A stretch of DNA of 64,000 nucleotides from Formivibrio sp. (GCA_031291275.1 JARLJJ010000674.1:1-64000); one strand, 5' to 3'. Shown: positions 24,680 to 34,720, numbered from the stretch's first letter. Numbers and translations are program-made. The notes: generated by a model from the letters alone, not told the origin.

Positions 24680-26668
24680 GTGAGTAAAAACCCGATACTG
24701 CACATGATTCCTGTCAACAGTAGCCACTCTATCCCGATGGACGCAGAATTCCCGGAAATTCCCGCGCACCAACGTATTTCCACGCGGATTGTTGCCGCAT
24801 CTTTTATTGCACTCGCCGTGGTGCTAACCATGGTTGGTGGCACGCTCTGGCTTTCCTGGCAACTGGAAGGCGGCGCGGCAGCCATTAACGATGCCGGCAG
24901 CTTGCGCATGCGCTCGTACAAACTGGCCCTTGCGCTGGATACTGTTTCGTCGAAAGGGCAGGGGGCTGCACGAGAGGATCTGCGCCAACTCGATATCACG
25001 CTGGAAGGCTTGCGGCGAGGGGACCCATCCCGGCCATTATTCCTGCCGGAAAAACCGGCGATTCGTACGCAATATCAAGTTGTGACCACTATCTGGCAGC
25101 AGAAAATGCGCCCGTTTGCCTTAGCCACACTGGCTGGCGATCCCGCTGCAATTCTGGCTTATCGGCAAGCTGTGGATGATTTTGTCTCCGAAATAAACAA
25201 CCTGGTTTTCCTGATAGAGCATGACAACGCCCACAAGACCACGCTATTGCGCTTATCGCAGGCAGTACTGATAGCCATGTCAATTCTGGGCACGGTAATG
25301 ATGATTTACCTGCTTTACTTGTGGATTATCCGCCCAGTAGTCCATTTGCGTAACGGTATCCAGCGCATGGCTGCGCGTGAGTTCGACGTAGTCTTGCCGG
25401 TAGAAACACATGACGAATTTGGTGTGCTGGCAGAAGGTTTTAACAGCATGGCGGCCGAGCTTGCCAGCCTTTACCACGGACTGGAAGCCCGCGTTCACGA
25501 AAAAACAGCCCAACTCGCGGCACAAAATCGCGAACTGTCCGCCCTGTATGACATCACGGCGTTTCTGAGTATTCCGGCTTCAATAGAAAAACTTTGCCAG
25601 GGTTTTCTTTCCCGCTTGATGCAATTGTCCGGTGCCGATGGCTGCAGTGTGCGGATCAGCGATCCTGATGGAGACAATATCCGCATCGTGGTTTCCGCGG
25701 GATTGCCTTTGAAGCTGGTCAACGAAGAGCAATGCTTGAAAGCGCATGAATGTTTGTGCGGTCAGGCGCTGCGTGAAGGGGTACTGGAAATTCGCGATTT
25801 TCGCCATCTTCCGCATCCGCAGGCTTATCGTTGCGAGGAAGCTGGGTTCTCCGGCATCTGTATTTTTCAGGTGGCTTCTCCACAAAGCACGCTAGGCACT
25901 TTTGCACTCCATTTTCGCAATGAGCACATCCTAGCTCCGGCGGAAAAGCAATTACTGGAAACGTTGGGTCAGCATCTTGGTCTGGCTATCGAGAATATCC
26001 AGCTCAGTGCCAAAGAAAGGCAACTGGCCATTCTCGAAGAGCGCAATCTGGTCGCCCAAGGCTTGCATGACAGCATCGCGCAAAGTCTGAATTTCCTGAA
26101 TATGCAGGTGCAGATGCTCGAAGGCGCACTGTCACGGCAAAGCCTGACGGATGCGCGCCAGATAGTTCCGCTGCTACATGCCGGGGTGGAAGAAAGCTAC
26201 AACGATGTGCGCGAATTATTGCTCAACTTCCGCAGCCGTCTGGAAGTTGGGCAATTGGAAATCTCCTTGCAGAAAACACTGAACAAATTCAGTCAGCAAA
26301 CGGGTATCCAAGTGAGTCTTGAAAGTACCGGCAACGGCGCACCGCTTCTACCGGAACAACAATTGCAGGTACTGTTCATCGTGCAAGAAGCACTGTCCAA
26401 TATCCGCAAGCATGCACTGGCGTCAAATGTTAGTCTGCATATCAATAACCAGCATGAATACACACTCGATATTGCTGACAACGGGCAAGGTTTCGACCAA
26501 GCGCAGCAGACAAAACAAAATGAAAAACATGTAGGTCTGGCCATTATGCAAGAACGCGCTACGCGCCTTGCTGCCACATTGAATGTGGATTCCGCCCCTG
26601 GCCAAGGAACGCGTTTGCATCTTGTGGTTCCGCGAGCAAGCACGGCAGTTCATCAAGGAAAATCATGA
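24680..26668 (+). CDS. narX: Nitrate/nitrite sensor histidine kinase, NarX type
   Basis: 662 residues from a GTG two bases after moaA. It has a membrane helix near residues 35-58, then the nitrate-binding P-box INDAGSLRMRSYKLAL, a periplasmic helical bundle, a second helix (VLIAMSILGTVMMIYLLYLW), and a HAMP domain. A GAF-like domain follows with the NarX-type cysteine cluster CLKAHECLCG. The HisKA_3 helix has the phosphorylated histidine in GLHDSIAQSLNF, and the ATPase domain holds DNGQGFD. It senses nitrate and phosphorylates NarL, whose gene overlaps by four bases. Confidence 0.94.
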   Translation: MSKNPILHMIPVNSSHSIPMDAEFPEIPAHQRISTRIVAASFIALAVVLTMVGGTLWLSWQLEGGAAAINDAGSLRMRSYKLALALDTVSSKGQGAAREDLRQLDITLEGLRRGDPSRPLFLPEKPAIRTQYQVVTTIWQQKMRPFALATLAGDPAAILAYRQAVDDFVSEINNLVFLIEHDNAHKTTLLRLSQAVLIAMSILGTVMMIYLLYLWIIRPVVHLRNGIQRMAAREFDVVLPVETHDEFGVLAEGFNSMAAELASLYHGLEARVHEKTAQLAAQNRELSALYDITAFLSIPASIEKLCQGFLSRLMQLSGADGCSVRISDPDGDNIRIVVSAGLPLKLVNEEQCLKAHECLCGQALREGVLEIRDFRHLPHPQAYRCEEAGFSGICIFQVASPQSTLGTFALHFRNEHILAPAEKQLLETLGQHLGLAIENIQLSAKERQLAILEERNLVAQGLHDSIAQSLNFLNMQVQMLEGALSRQSLTDARQIVPLLHAGVEESYNDVRELLLNFRSRLEVGQLEISLQKTLNKFSQQTGIQVSLESTGNGAPLLPEQQLQVLFIVQEALSNIRKHALASNVSLHINNQHEYTLDIADNGQGFDQAQQTKQNEKHVGLAIMQERATRLAATLNVDSAPGQGTRLHLVVPRASTAVHQGKS

Positions 26669-27330
26669 GTTCCCCAACGATCCGATTACTACTGATTGAT
26701 GACCACACGCTGTTTCGTTCTGGCTTGCGCTTGCTGCTGCAAACACAAGCCGATTTCGAAATTGTCGGCGAAGCTGCAGATGGATTGGAAGGCGTCAAGC
26801 GTGCGCGCCAATTGCGCCCGGATGTGATCTTGCTCGATCTGAATATGCCAGGACTTTCTGGCCTGGAAGCGATGCAATTGATCGGGGAGGATCTTCCTGA
26901 GTGTGCCGTTCTGATGCTGACCGTATCTGAAGAAGCGGACGAGTTGGTTACCGCCTTGCAAGCCGGTGCTCGCGGTTATCTGCTGAAGAATATTGATGCT
27001 GATGCTCTGACTGCAGCCATTCGAAAGGCTGCTCAGGGTGAAGATGTGATTGCTGAAGCCATGACCGCAAAGTTGGTCACCCGGCTTCGCATTCGGCCCG
27101 CTGCACCTGTCGTTTCTGCCGGCGACGAAAGAGAAAAATTGACCCCGCGCGAACGCGAGATTGTTCAGGCATTAGCGCGGGGTGAAAGTAATAAGGAAAT
27201 TGCCCGACGCTTTGATCTGGCAGAAAGCACGGTCAAGATTCATGTGCAGAATATCCTGAAAAAACTGCATCTGAATAGCCGGGTACAAGCCGCGGTTTAC
27301 GCGGTTGAACATGGCTTGGCCGGGGAGTAG
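26665..27330 (+). CDS. narL: Nitrate/nitrite response regulator, NarL type
   Basis: 221 residues. The receiver domain has acidic pocket LLIDDH, phospho-acceptor aspartate in ILLDLNMPG, and lysine in YLLKNID. The C-terminal LuxR-type helix-turn-helix reads LTPREREIVQALARGESNKEIARRFDLAESTVKIHVQNILKKL. It overlaps narX at ATGA, so the two are translationally coupled. Expected targets are narKGHJI and perhaps the NO genes. Ends 14 bases before a convergent HAD gene. Confidence 0.94.
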   Translation: MSSPTIRLLLIDDHTLFRSGLRLLLQTQADFEIVGEAADGLEGVKRARQLRPDVILLDLNMPGLSGLEAMQLIGEDLPECAVLMLTVSEEADELVTALQAGARGYLLKNIDADALTAAIRKAAQGEDVIAEAMTAKLVTRLRIRPAAPVVSAGDEREKLTPREREIVQALARGESNKEIARRFDLAESTVKIHVQNILKKLHLNSRVQAAVYAVEHGLAGE

Positions 27331-27344
27331 CGCATCAATGGCGT

Positions 27345-28184
27345 TTACTCAATCCCAAGTACCGACTTGATTGTGCGGACAACCCCGTTATCAGCGTTAC
27401 CGGGCGCAAGATACTTGGCCCGCTCCTTCAGTTGCGGATGGGCATTGGCCATGGCAAAGGAATAGGTGGCCTCGTCCATCATTTCCAGGTCGTTGAGAAA
27501 ATCCCCGAAAACCATGGTTTGTTCTCTAGTGATGGCCAAGGCTTCCTGAATGTGCCGGATGCCCGATCCTTTATTGGCTTGTGGCGCCATGACGTCCAGC
27601 CAGTGCTCACCGGAAACGACCACCTGATGGGTGGTGCGATAGCTCGCAAAAAACGGGTAGGCAACACGTTCGGAAGATTCAAAGTCGAAGATCGCCACTT
27701 TGAGGATGTCATCCTCGACGGTCAAAAGATCATCGACAATCTCCAGCCGCTGATAATACTTGTCCACTTCAGCACGAAAATCCGGGTCAATTCTTTCGAT
27801 GTAGGCAGAGCGTTTACCACACAGGACAACACCGATGCTCGCAGCTTTTGCGTAAATCTTTCGGGCAATTCGAACCAGATCCTGAGTCACATTCCTGGCC
27901 AGGCAGTCCGAACTCAGCTCAATGCCGTTTTGAACTACGTAAGTGCCATTCTCCGCAATAAAGATGACCTCGTCGGCAATCGGTTTGAATCGCTCCAGCA
28001 GGTTGTAATACTGACGGCCGCTGGCCGGACAGAAAATAATGCCACGAGCATGCAACTGGTCGATCAGCGGCCAGAAATCGGCATGGATCGCATTGTCGTC
28101 GTCGAGAAGCGTGCCGTCCATATCGCAGGCAATTAGCCTGATGTCTGGCACATGATCGAAGTTGATTGGGATAACTTTTGGCAC
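27345..28184 (-). CDS. Cof-type HAD-IIB phosphatase
   Basis: 279 residues with HAD motif I in IACDMDGTLLDDD near residue 20, motif II in CPASGRQYY, and motif IV in VFGDFLNDLEMM. The IIB cap lies between residues about 90 and 200. These cytosolic enzymes dephosphorylate sugar phosphates, pyridoxal phosphate or flavin intermediates; the substrate cannot be read from sequence. It is convergent with narL and divergent from the class III fructose-bisphosphatase. Confidence 0.88.
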   Translation of the reverse strand: MPKVIPINFDHVPDIRLIACDMDGTLLDDDNAIHADFWPLIDQLHARGIIFCPASGRQYYNLLERFKPIADEVIFIAENGTYVVQNGIELSSDCLARNVTQDLVRIARKIYAKAASIGVVLCGKRSAYIERIDPDFRAEVDKYYQRLEIVDDLLTVEDDILKVAIFDFESSERVAYPFFASYRTTHQVVVSGEHWLDVMAPQANKGSGIRHIQEALAITREQTMVFGDFLNDLEMMDEATYSFAMANAHPQLKERAKYLAPGNADNGVVRTIKSVLGIE

Positions 28185-28550
28185 TTGACGGGTCGCGGAA
28201 GTTGTAGTTAAGTAATTGAAAATAAAGCGTAACAGGTTGAATTATCCTGTGACCGGGTTTTCCGGTCAATCAGGTTTGACTACGGAATTGCCTTGATTCT
28301 CCGCTGATCTATGGCATTTCGCTCCGGAAGTTTTCCCAATGTTGTGATGGCAATCCATGACTGGTAAGCAAACGGTTGATTGTTTACATTGAAAATTCGG
28401 ATATCGAATGCTTGGATAAAATACTGTTGTTTCACAATCTCGGTATAGTGAGATAGCGCTCTGCTGATGAATTCAAACTGAATCGAACTTAACCGTCAGC
28501 CGTTTTTATTACACCGTTCCTGAATGCTACTTGATCATTGAGAATCCATC
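28185..28550. other. Divergent intergenic region, HAD phosphatase / class III FBPase
   Basis: 366 bases with no gene. A hairpin TGACCGG-GTTTT-CCGGTCA sits at 28250-28268, extended by CCTG/CAGG across a two-base bulge. It is about 65 bases upstream of the HAD start and could be an operator or an mRNA leader structure. Confidence 0.55.
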
Positions 28551-30530
28551 ATGGCAAAACAATCTCTAGATATCTCGCTAAAGTATCTGCAACTGCTGTC
28601 GGAAAAATATCCGTCTATCCAGTCTGCATCCACTGCCATCATCAATCTCACTGCCCAGCAGCAGCTGCCCAAGGGAACAGAACATTTTCTTTCCGACGTG
28701 CATGGCGAGCATGAAGCGTTCGAGCACGTGTTGCGCAACGGTGCCGGATCGATCAAGCGCAAGATTGATGAGCTGTTCTCCGATACGATGACCAAGCTTG
28801 AGCGGCGCAATCTGGCCACGCTGATCTACTATCCCGAATTGAAAGGGCCACTGATTCTTCAGTCCGTTCCCAATAAGGAGGAGTGGAGCCGGCTGACCTT
28901 GATCCGACTGGTTAAGTTTTGCCGAAATCTTACAGCCAAATACCGCCGCGAAGCGGTGCGTAGCTTCTTGCCGAAAGATGTCGCCGAAACGCTAGAGGAG
29001 TTGCTGTACGACCAGGAGGGGGTTGAGTTCAAGGCGGCGTACTACCAGAGCCAGATCGACACCATCATTTCGACCGGCAGCACCCAGATGTTCATCACCC
29101 TGCTGGCAGAGCTGATTCAGCGCCTGGCAGTCAGAAGACTTCATATCATTGGTGATATCTACGATCGTGGTCCCGGTGCCCACATCATCCTTGATTTGCT
29201 GATGAAACATCATCAGGTGGATATCCAGTGGGGGAATCACGACATTCTGTGGATGGGCGCAGCCGCAGGCAATGAAGCCAGTATTGCGAACGTGATCCGC
29301 TTCAGCCTGCGTTACGGCAACTTGGAAACGCTGGAAAATGGCTATGGCATCAGCTTGATGCCCTTGGCTTCCTTTGTCCTTGAAGCCTACCAGGACGATC
29401 CTTGTGAGTTGTTCATCCCCAAGCTATCCAAGGATAACGGTTTCACCGGGCATGAAATCCAGCTTATGGCCAAGATGCAGAAAGCTATCTCGATCATCCA
29501 GTTCAAGCTGGAAAGCCAGATCATCAAACGGCGACCGCAGTATGAGATGGATGACCGACGCTTGCTCAATAAAATCGATTATGAACGAGGTGTAATCACT
29601 CTGGACGGCAAAGAATACCCCTTGCTCGACAAACATTTCCCGACCATAGACCCCAAAGACCCCGAAGCGCTTTCTGCCGAAGAACTCGTGGTGATGGAAA
29701 AGCTGAAATATTCGTTTGCCAATAGCCGAAAACTTCAGCAACACGTGCGTTTCCTGTTTGCCAAAGGCAGCCTTTATCTGGCGCACAACGGCAACCTGCT
29801 TTACCACGGTTGCATTTCGATGAATGAAGACGGTGAGTTCCGCTCCTTTGACGTCAATGGCGAATCTTTCGCTGGCAAGGCCTTTCTGGACCGCGTTGAT
29901 CGCCTGGCGCGGCAAGGCTATTTCGACATTGAAAATTCAGAGCAAAAGCAATACGGGATGGATACCTTGTGGTTCCTGTGGTGTGCGCCAAAATCGCCCC
30001 TCTTCGGTAAGGAAAAGATGGCAACTTTCGAGCGCTATTTTTTGGCCGACAAGGTGACGCATTATGAAAAGCGCAATCCCTACTACGCCCTGCGCGATAC
30101 GGAAGAAACTGCGCGCAAGATTCTGCAGGAATTTGGCTTGAACCCGGATACCGGCTGCATCATCAATGGTCACGTTCCGGTCAAGGTCAGTAAAGGGGAG
30201 CGACCGATCAAGGCCAACGGCAAACTGATTGTGATCGACGGCGGTTTTTCTCGGGCGTATCAGCAAGAAACCGGCATTGCGGGCTATACGCTGATTTCCA
30301 ATTCGCGCGGGTTGCTGCTGGCTGCCCACCAACCCTTCGAATCCAAACAAAAAGCAGTATCGCAGGCCCTGGATATCGATACCGAAACCGAAATCATCCA
30401 CACCTATCCAAGACGGGTGTTGATCGGCGATACCGACCGCGGCCGCGAATTCCAGGAGCAAATCGATGAGTTGCATGCGCTACTGCAAGCTTACCGAGCC
30501 GGCCTGATCAAGGAACATAGTCTTGCGTAA
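28551..30530 (+). CDS. fbp: Fructose-1,6-bisphosphatase class III
   Basis: 659 residues, the length of the Bacillus-type enzyme. The metallophosphatase motifs are visible: FLSDVHGEHEAFEHVLRNGAG near residue 45, GDIYDRGPGAH, WGNHDILWMGA, and NGHVPVKVSKGERPIKANGK toward the end. It hydrolyses fructose-1,6-bisphosphate in gluconeogenesis, relevant when growing on citrate or other acids. This class is best known from Firmicutes, so its presence here is somewhat unusual. It is monocistronic. Confidence 0.93.
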   Translation: MAKQSLDISLKYLQLLSEKYPSIQSASTAIINLTAQQQLPKGTEHFLSDVHGEHEAFEHVLRNGAGSIKRKIDELFSDTMTKLERRNLATLIYYPELKGPLILQSVPNKEEWSRLTLIRLVKFCRNLTAKYRREAVRSFLPKDVAETLEELLYDQEGVEFKAAYYQSQIDTIISTGSTQMFITLLAELIQRLAVRRLHIIGDIYDRGPGAHIILDLLMKHHQVDIQWGNHDILWMGAAAGNEASIANVIRFSLRYGNLETLENGYGISLMPLASFVLEAYQDDPCELFIPKLSKDNGFTGHEIQLMAKMQKAISIIQFKLESQIIKRRPQYEMDDRRLLNKIDYERGVITLDGKEYPLLDKHFPTIDPKDPEALSAEELVVMEKLKYSFANSRKLQQHVRFLFAKGSLYLAHNGNLLYHGCISMNEDGEFRSFDVNGESFAGKAFLDRVDRLARQGYFDIENSEQKQYGMDTLWFLWCAPKSPLFGKEKMATFERYFLADKVTHYEKRNPYYALRDTEETARKILQEFGLNPDTGCIINGHVPVKVSKGERPIKANGKLIVIDGGFSRAYQQETGIAGYTLISNSRGLLLAAHQPFESKQKAVSQALDIDTETEIIHTYPRRVLIGDTDRGREFQEQIDELHALLQAYRAGLIKEHSLA

Positions 30531-30542
30531 TTGAGCAGGGCA

Positions 30543-30581
30543 CGGATGTCATTTTACGAAAGGGTCTTAGAATGACATCCG
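30543..30581. repeat. 11-bp inverted repeat after fbp
   Basis: CGGATGTCATT and AATGACATCCG form a perfect stem with a 17-base loop, 12 bases after the fbp stop. No T run follows, so it may be a weak terminator or a 3' end-protecting hairpin. Confidence 0.55.
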
Positions 30582-30736
30582 GCTTGCGGTGAGTGGAGAG
30601 CGTTATTCTTCATATCATCAATAACAAATGCCGTGTCATAACCCCGCATGAAACAGCTTTCAACGCATTCGCTACGCACGCGACCCAGTCAAACTTCAGC
30701 TTCGCCGCGTATGCTCAATAATCTTCTTGTTTATCA

Positions 30737-33409
30737 TTATTCTTTCGTGTTGTTGCTGGCGTCAACGCGCAGTTGTGCTTCCAGGGTTTTTGCCCGGCCA
30801 ATGTCGTTGAAGGTAATGACAACGCCATCGATCACATTTTCCAGCGTGCGGTAGGGCATGATTTTTACCTGAAACCAGCGTCCGTCGCTGGTGGCGATTT
30901 CCTTGTCAGAGTAGACCAGGGTACGCAATACCTCTTCGGCATCGTCGAGGAGGTCGTGATAAACCAGGTCGGTAACAATATCGGACAAGGGGCGGCCGAC
31001 ATCGCTGGGGATCAGTTTGAAAAGCCGCGTGGCCTGCGTTGTGAAACGGCGGACATGCAGTGCGTTATTGAGAAAAATGGTGGCGATGTCGGTGCTGTTG
31101 AGCAGGTTCTTCATGTCATTGTTGGCGGAAGACAGCTCATCCACTTTCGACTGCAGTTCAAGGTTGACGGTTTGCAGCTCTTCGTTGAGCGACTGCATTT
31201 CCTCTTTTGAGGTGGTCAATTCCTCGTTGGTCGATTGCAATTCTTCATTGGTTGACTGCAGTTCTTCGTTGGTCGACTTGAGCTCTTCCTGCGAGGTTTG
31301 CATTTCCTCGCGCAGCGTCTGCATTTGCTGTTGCAGTTGAGCCAGAACACGTTCCAGTTCGGCTTCGCGCTGACTGCTACGCGTTCTGGATTTAGTCGAA
31401 ACAGCTTCTGGAAGTGGCGTTGTGGCGACATCGGTGAATACCACCATCACCATGCCACGCAGGGCGGCGGGTTCCTTGATGGCCTGTACGGTCATATCTA
31501 CAACCTGCGTGCCTGCGTCGGTGCTGACCCGAAGATTACGATATACCGCACGCTCGTTGTCACGCAGGGCTCTGGGCAGGGCCAGGGATAGTTCATGGCG
31601 CAGTCCTTCCCGTGCCATCGCATGGATGTTCCAGTTCACCTTGCCTGCGGCAGGTTCCAGATACTTGCCGGTACGGCCACTGATATACAGCAGATCCCCT
31701 GTGCCCGTGACCAGGACAGCAGTGGGAGAGAATTGTTGCAGCAGAAGTTGGTCGGCAAGGTTTTGTAGATTGTCTGTCGTCGGTTCGGGTTTGGTAACCA
31801 TGATTGATTCAGTTCTTGTCGGGAAATGACGGGTGGGAAATTCAAGCTGGTAGGCGGGCAGCAGATTACTGCTGCGCCGGAACAAGCGCATCTTGGCATC
31901 CAGAGGCTCGAATAATTCGGTAAAGCCGCCAATGGATTCGGCACTGCCGAGCATCAATGTCCCGCCAGGATTGAGGCTGTAGTGGAACAGAGGCAGCAGC
32001 TTCTTTTGCAATTCGGCGCCAAGATAGATCAGAAGATTACGGCAGGTAACGATGTCCAGCTTGGTAAAAGGAGGATCCATAATCAGATTATGGGGGGCAA
32101 ATACCACCATTTCGCGAATTTCCTTGCCAACCTGATATCGCCCGTCGTTTTCGACGAAGTAACGTCTCAGGTGTTCCTCTGAAACATCTGCGGCAATATT
32201 GGCAGGATAGAAGCCCTGACGTGCCTTTGCGATGGCGTCCGGGTCGAGGTCGGTAGCGAAAATCTGCAATGAATAGCGTCCCGGCAGTTTCAGCTTTTCA
32301 TGCACTTCACGGAAGGCGATGGCTAGCGTATAAGCTTCCTCCCCGGTGGAGCACCCCGCCACCCAAGCACGGAAGGCCGCACCCATCGGGTAGGCCGCAA
32401 GCAAGTCGGGCAGAATCCGTTCCTGCAGGCATGCCCAAGATACCGGATCGCGAAAGAACCGGGTGACGCCGATCAGCAACTCCTTGAACAAGAGGTCGAT
32501 CTCCTGCGTGTTCTCGCGCAGGAAGTGGACATAGTTGCTGATGTGGTCGAGTTGGTGGATGGTCATGCGGCGTTCTATTCGACGGTAGACAGTACTCTTT
32601 TTGTACAGAGAAAAATCATGGCCGGTACGGTTGCGCAGCAGGATGCAAATTTTGTCGAAAGCGCTTGTCTGTTCCTCGGTTTCCACTTCATCTATCTGCC
32701 GCTGGATGGTAGTGACAGGGAAATGGAGCACATAGTCTGCAATGCGTAGCGGTAGTTCGTCGGCAGTTGCCATGATGTCGACCAGACCTGCTTCAATCAC
32801 ACTGCGCGGCATGCTATCGAATCGGGCTGTCGTCGGGTCTTGCACCAGCACCAGCCCGCCGCGCTCCTTGATGGCGCGCAAACCCAGCGTTCCATCCGAG
32901 CCCATACCCGACAGGATGACGCCGATGGCCTGTTCCTGCCGGTCTTCCGCAAGAGAGCGGAAGAAAAAATCGATCGGCAGACGCAGTCCGTGCGGCGCGA
33001 TGGGTTCGAGCAGATAAAGGCAGTCATGCAGGATCGATAAATCCCGATTTGGGGGAATGACGTAGACGCATCCGGGCTGAACCTTCATGCGGTTCTTGGC
33101 CTGAGCCACTGGCATGGCCGTTGCGCGTTGAAGCAGCTCCGGCATCATGCCCTTGTGGTTGGGATCCAGATGCTGGATGACCACGAATGCCATGCCGCAG
33201 TCGGCCGGAACATGGCGAAGGAATAATTCCAAGGCTTCGAGTCCACCGGCAGAGGCGCCAATGGCAACAATAGGGAAGGGCCGTGCAGTCCGGGCGGTTG
33301 CAGGCGCAGCAGCGGACTTCACTGTCTTGACTGACTTGATGCCGGGATTTGCAACTTGGCGTTTTACCGCAATGATGTCTGCTTTTTTGGGCTGCACTGG
33401 TTTGGCCAC
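30737..33409 (-). CDS. CheB-CheR-PAS fusion protein (methylesterase/methyltransferase hybrid), copy 1
   Basis: 890 residues. CheB methylesterase domain (about 45-230): catalytic Ser in GASAGG, His in QHLDPNHKG, Asp in GMGSDGT. CheR methyltransferase (about 245-510), with SAM site AGCSTGEEAYTLA. A PAS-like segment and a long coiled coil of STNEELQ-type heptads (about 680-760) lead to a final PAS domain (MKNLLNSTDIATIFLNNALH). No receiver domain is attached to CheB and there are no chemotaxis neighbours. It therefore probably acts in a sensory pathway other than flagellar taxis. It stands alone, convergent with fbp. Confidence 0.9.
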   Translation of the reverse strand: MAKPVQPKKADIIAVKRQVANPGIKSVKTVKSAAAPATARTARPFPIVAIGASAGGLEALELFLRHVPADCGMAFVVIQHLDPNHKGMMPELLQRATAMPVAQAKNRMKVQPGCVYVIPPNRDLSILHDCLYLLEPIAPHGLRLPIDFFFRSLAEDRQEQAIGVILSGMGSDGTLGLRAIKERGGLVLVQDPTTARFDSMPRSVIEAGLVDIMATADELPLRIADYVLHFPVTTIQRQIDEVETEEQTSAFDKICILLRNRTGHDFSLYKKSTVYRRIERRMTIHQLDHISNYVHFLRENTQEIDLLFKELLIGVTRFFRDPVSWACLQERILPDLLAAYPMGAAFRAWVAGCSTGEEAYTLAIAFREVHEKLKLPGRYSLQIFATDLDPDAIAKARQGFYPANIAADVSEEHLRRYFVENDGRYQVGKEIREMVVFAPHNLIMDPPFTKLDIVTCRNLLIYLGAELQKKLLPLFHYSLNPGGTLMLGSAESIGGFTELFEPLDAKMRLFRRSSNLLPAYQLEFPTRHFPTRTESIMVTKPEPTTDNLQNLADQLLLQQFSPTAVLVTGTGDLLYISGRTGKYLEPAAGKVNWNIHAMAREGLRHELSLALPRALRDNERAVYRNLRVSTDAGTQVVDMTVQAIKEPAALRGMVMVVFTDVATTPLPEAVSTKSRTRSSQREAELERVLAQLQQQMQTLREEMQTSQEELKSTNEELQSTNEELQSTNEELTTSKEEMQSLNEELQTVNLELQSKVDELSSANNDMKNLLNSTDIATIFLNNALHVRRFTTQATRLFKLIPSDVGRPLSDIVTDLVYHDLLDDAEEVLRTLVYSDKEIATSDGRWFQVKIMPYRTLENVIDGVVITFNDIGRAKTLEAQLRVDASNNTKE
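31200..31310 (-). repeat. 21-base tandem coding repeat in the CheB-CheR-PAS coiled coil
   Basis: Several imperfect 21-base units (for example TTCTTCGTTGGTCGA) encode the heptads STNEELQ on the minus strand. They build the coiled-coil linker. Confidence 0.7.
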
Positions 33410-33609
33410 AGATAGGCTTCCTGGTCAGATATCGGTTGATCAACACGGTCTTCGGGACCGAGTTTGCGATGTGCACGATACAAGAATACTTAAAACTGCT
33501 CGGCTTCAATATCCTTTTTTAGATTTGGAATCTATCTCGCTATGACCACTACAGAAGAAGTGTTAACCACAGTGTGGGAGCACGGGCTTTATTAAGCCAA
33601 CAAAAGTGC
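33410..33609. other. Intergenic region, CheB-CheR gene / end of rpoS
   Basis: 200 bases without a gene. A small hairpin GGCTT-TATT-AAGCC at 33585-33598, flanked by GAGCAC and GTGCTC, lies at the rpoS stop and may end its transcript. Confidence 0.4.
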
Positions 33610-34584
33610 TCAAAAAACCGCATCACGGGTAATACCACCCCGGTTCAATATACGGCGCAATTTTTCTAAAGCTTCGATCTGGATTTGTCGTACCCGTTCA
33701 CGCGTCAGGCACATGTTTATCGCCAGGTCTTCCAGGGTACAAAGTTCATAACCATTGAGACCATAGCGGCGCTCGACCACGGCACGTTGTTTCTCGGATA
33801 ACTGCTGGACCCATCCGTGGATATAGCGATCCACTTCGGCATTCTGCAGCATGGTTTCCGGACCTTCATACTGATCATCGGCGATCGATTCGCCGACGGT
33901 CAGCATCGGATCAATATCCAACGGCGTATCGAGAGAAATAACGCTTTTATTCAGGTTCATGACTCGACGTACATCTTCAACATCCTTGCCCAGCATGAAA
34001 GCAATATTTTCAACGGTCGCATCCTGCCCATGATGTGTTTCCAGATGGCGCTGGGCGCGCAGGTAGACATTGAGTTCCTTGATCACGTGAACCGGCAAGC
34101 GAATAGTACGTGCCTGGTTCATGATCGAACGTTCAATACCTTGTCGGATCCACCAGGTAGCATAAGTCGAGAAACGAAAACCTCGTTCGGGGTCGAATTT
34201 ATCCAGGGCATGCATCAAGCCCAGATTGCCTTCTTCAATCAGATCCAAGAGTTCCATGCCGCGATTGATGTAACGCTTGGCAATGTTCACCACAAGACGC
34301 AAGTTGTGCTTGATCATATCTTGCCGGGCAGTCGCATCACCCTGTACAACTTTGCGTGCCAGCTCGCGTTCTTCGCCGGCCGTCAGTAATTTGCTTTGGC
34401 CAATCTGGTTTAGGTAGATCTGCGTAACATCTCCGGTATGGGTGCTGCTTTCTTTCGCCTGTTCCTGATCTTCTTTCCCCCCATCTTCAGCGTCTTCATT
34501 ACCATTAATTTCATCATTTTCTAGCTCTGCATCCCCATCCGGTTCTTGGAGACAGGATTCCACTACGTCGTTTTTTTCAATCAT
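33610..34584 (-). CDS. rpoS: RNA polymerase sigma factor RpoS (sigma-38 type)
   Basis: 324 residues. After an acidic N-terminal 50 residues come region 1.2 (DVTQIYLNQIGQSKLLTAGEE), region 2 (RLVVNIAKRYINRGMELLDLIEEGNLGLMHALDKF, then the -10 binding FSTYATWWIRQGIERSI), region 3 and region 4 (LTRERVRQIQIEALEKLR). IGQSKLLTAGEE and the overall length fit RpoS rather than RpoD, which would be over 600 residues. It directs stationary-phase and general stress transcription. A perfect 20-bp palindrome lies 137 bases upstream. Confidence 0.92.
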   Translation of the reverse strand: MIEKNDVVESCLQEPDGDAELENDEINGNEDAEDGGKEDQEQAKESSTHTGDVTQIYLNQIGQSKLLTAGEERELARKVVQGDATARQDMIKHNLRLVVNIAKRYINRGMELLDLIEEGNLGLMHALDKFDPERGFRFSTYATWWIRQGIERSIMNQARTIRLPVHVIKELNVYLRAQRHLETHHGQDATVENIAFMLGKDVEDVRRVMNLNKSVISLDTPLDIDPMLTVGESIADDQYEGPETMLQNAEVDRYIHGWVQQLSEKQRAVVERRYGLNGYELCTLEDLAINMCLTRERVRQIQIEALEKLRRILNRGGITRDAVF

Positions 34585-34720
34585 GATTTATCTACCGTGA
34601 TGAATGTTGTGGGCTCCACCGGGTGGCCCAATTTACTGATGTTTACATGCCGGTTGATTGGGTCGTTTGTATTGGGCATGTAATGCACATTCAGCAAATT
34701 ACAGGCTTTTATTTCATACG

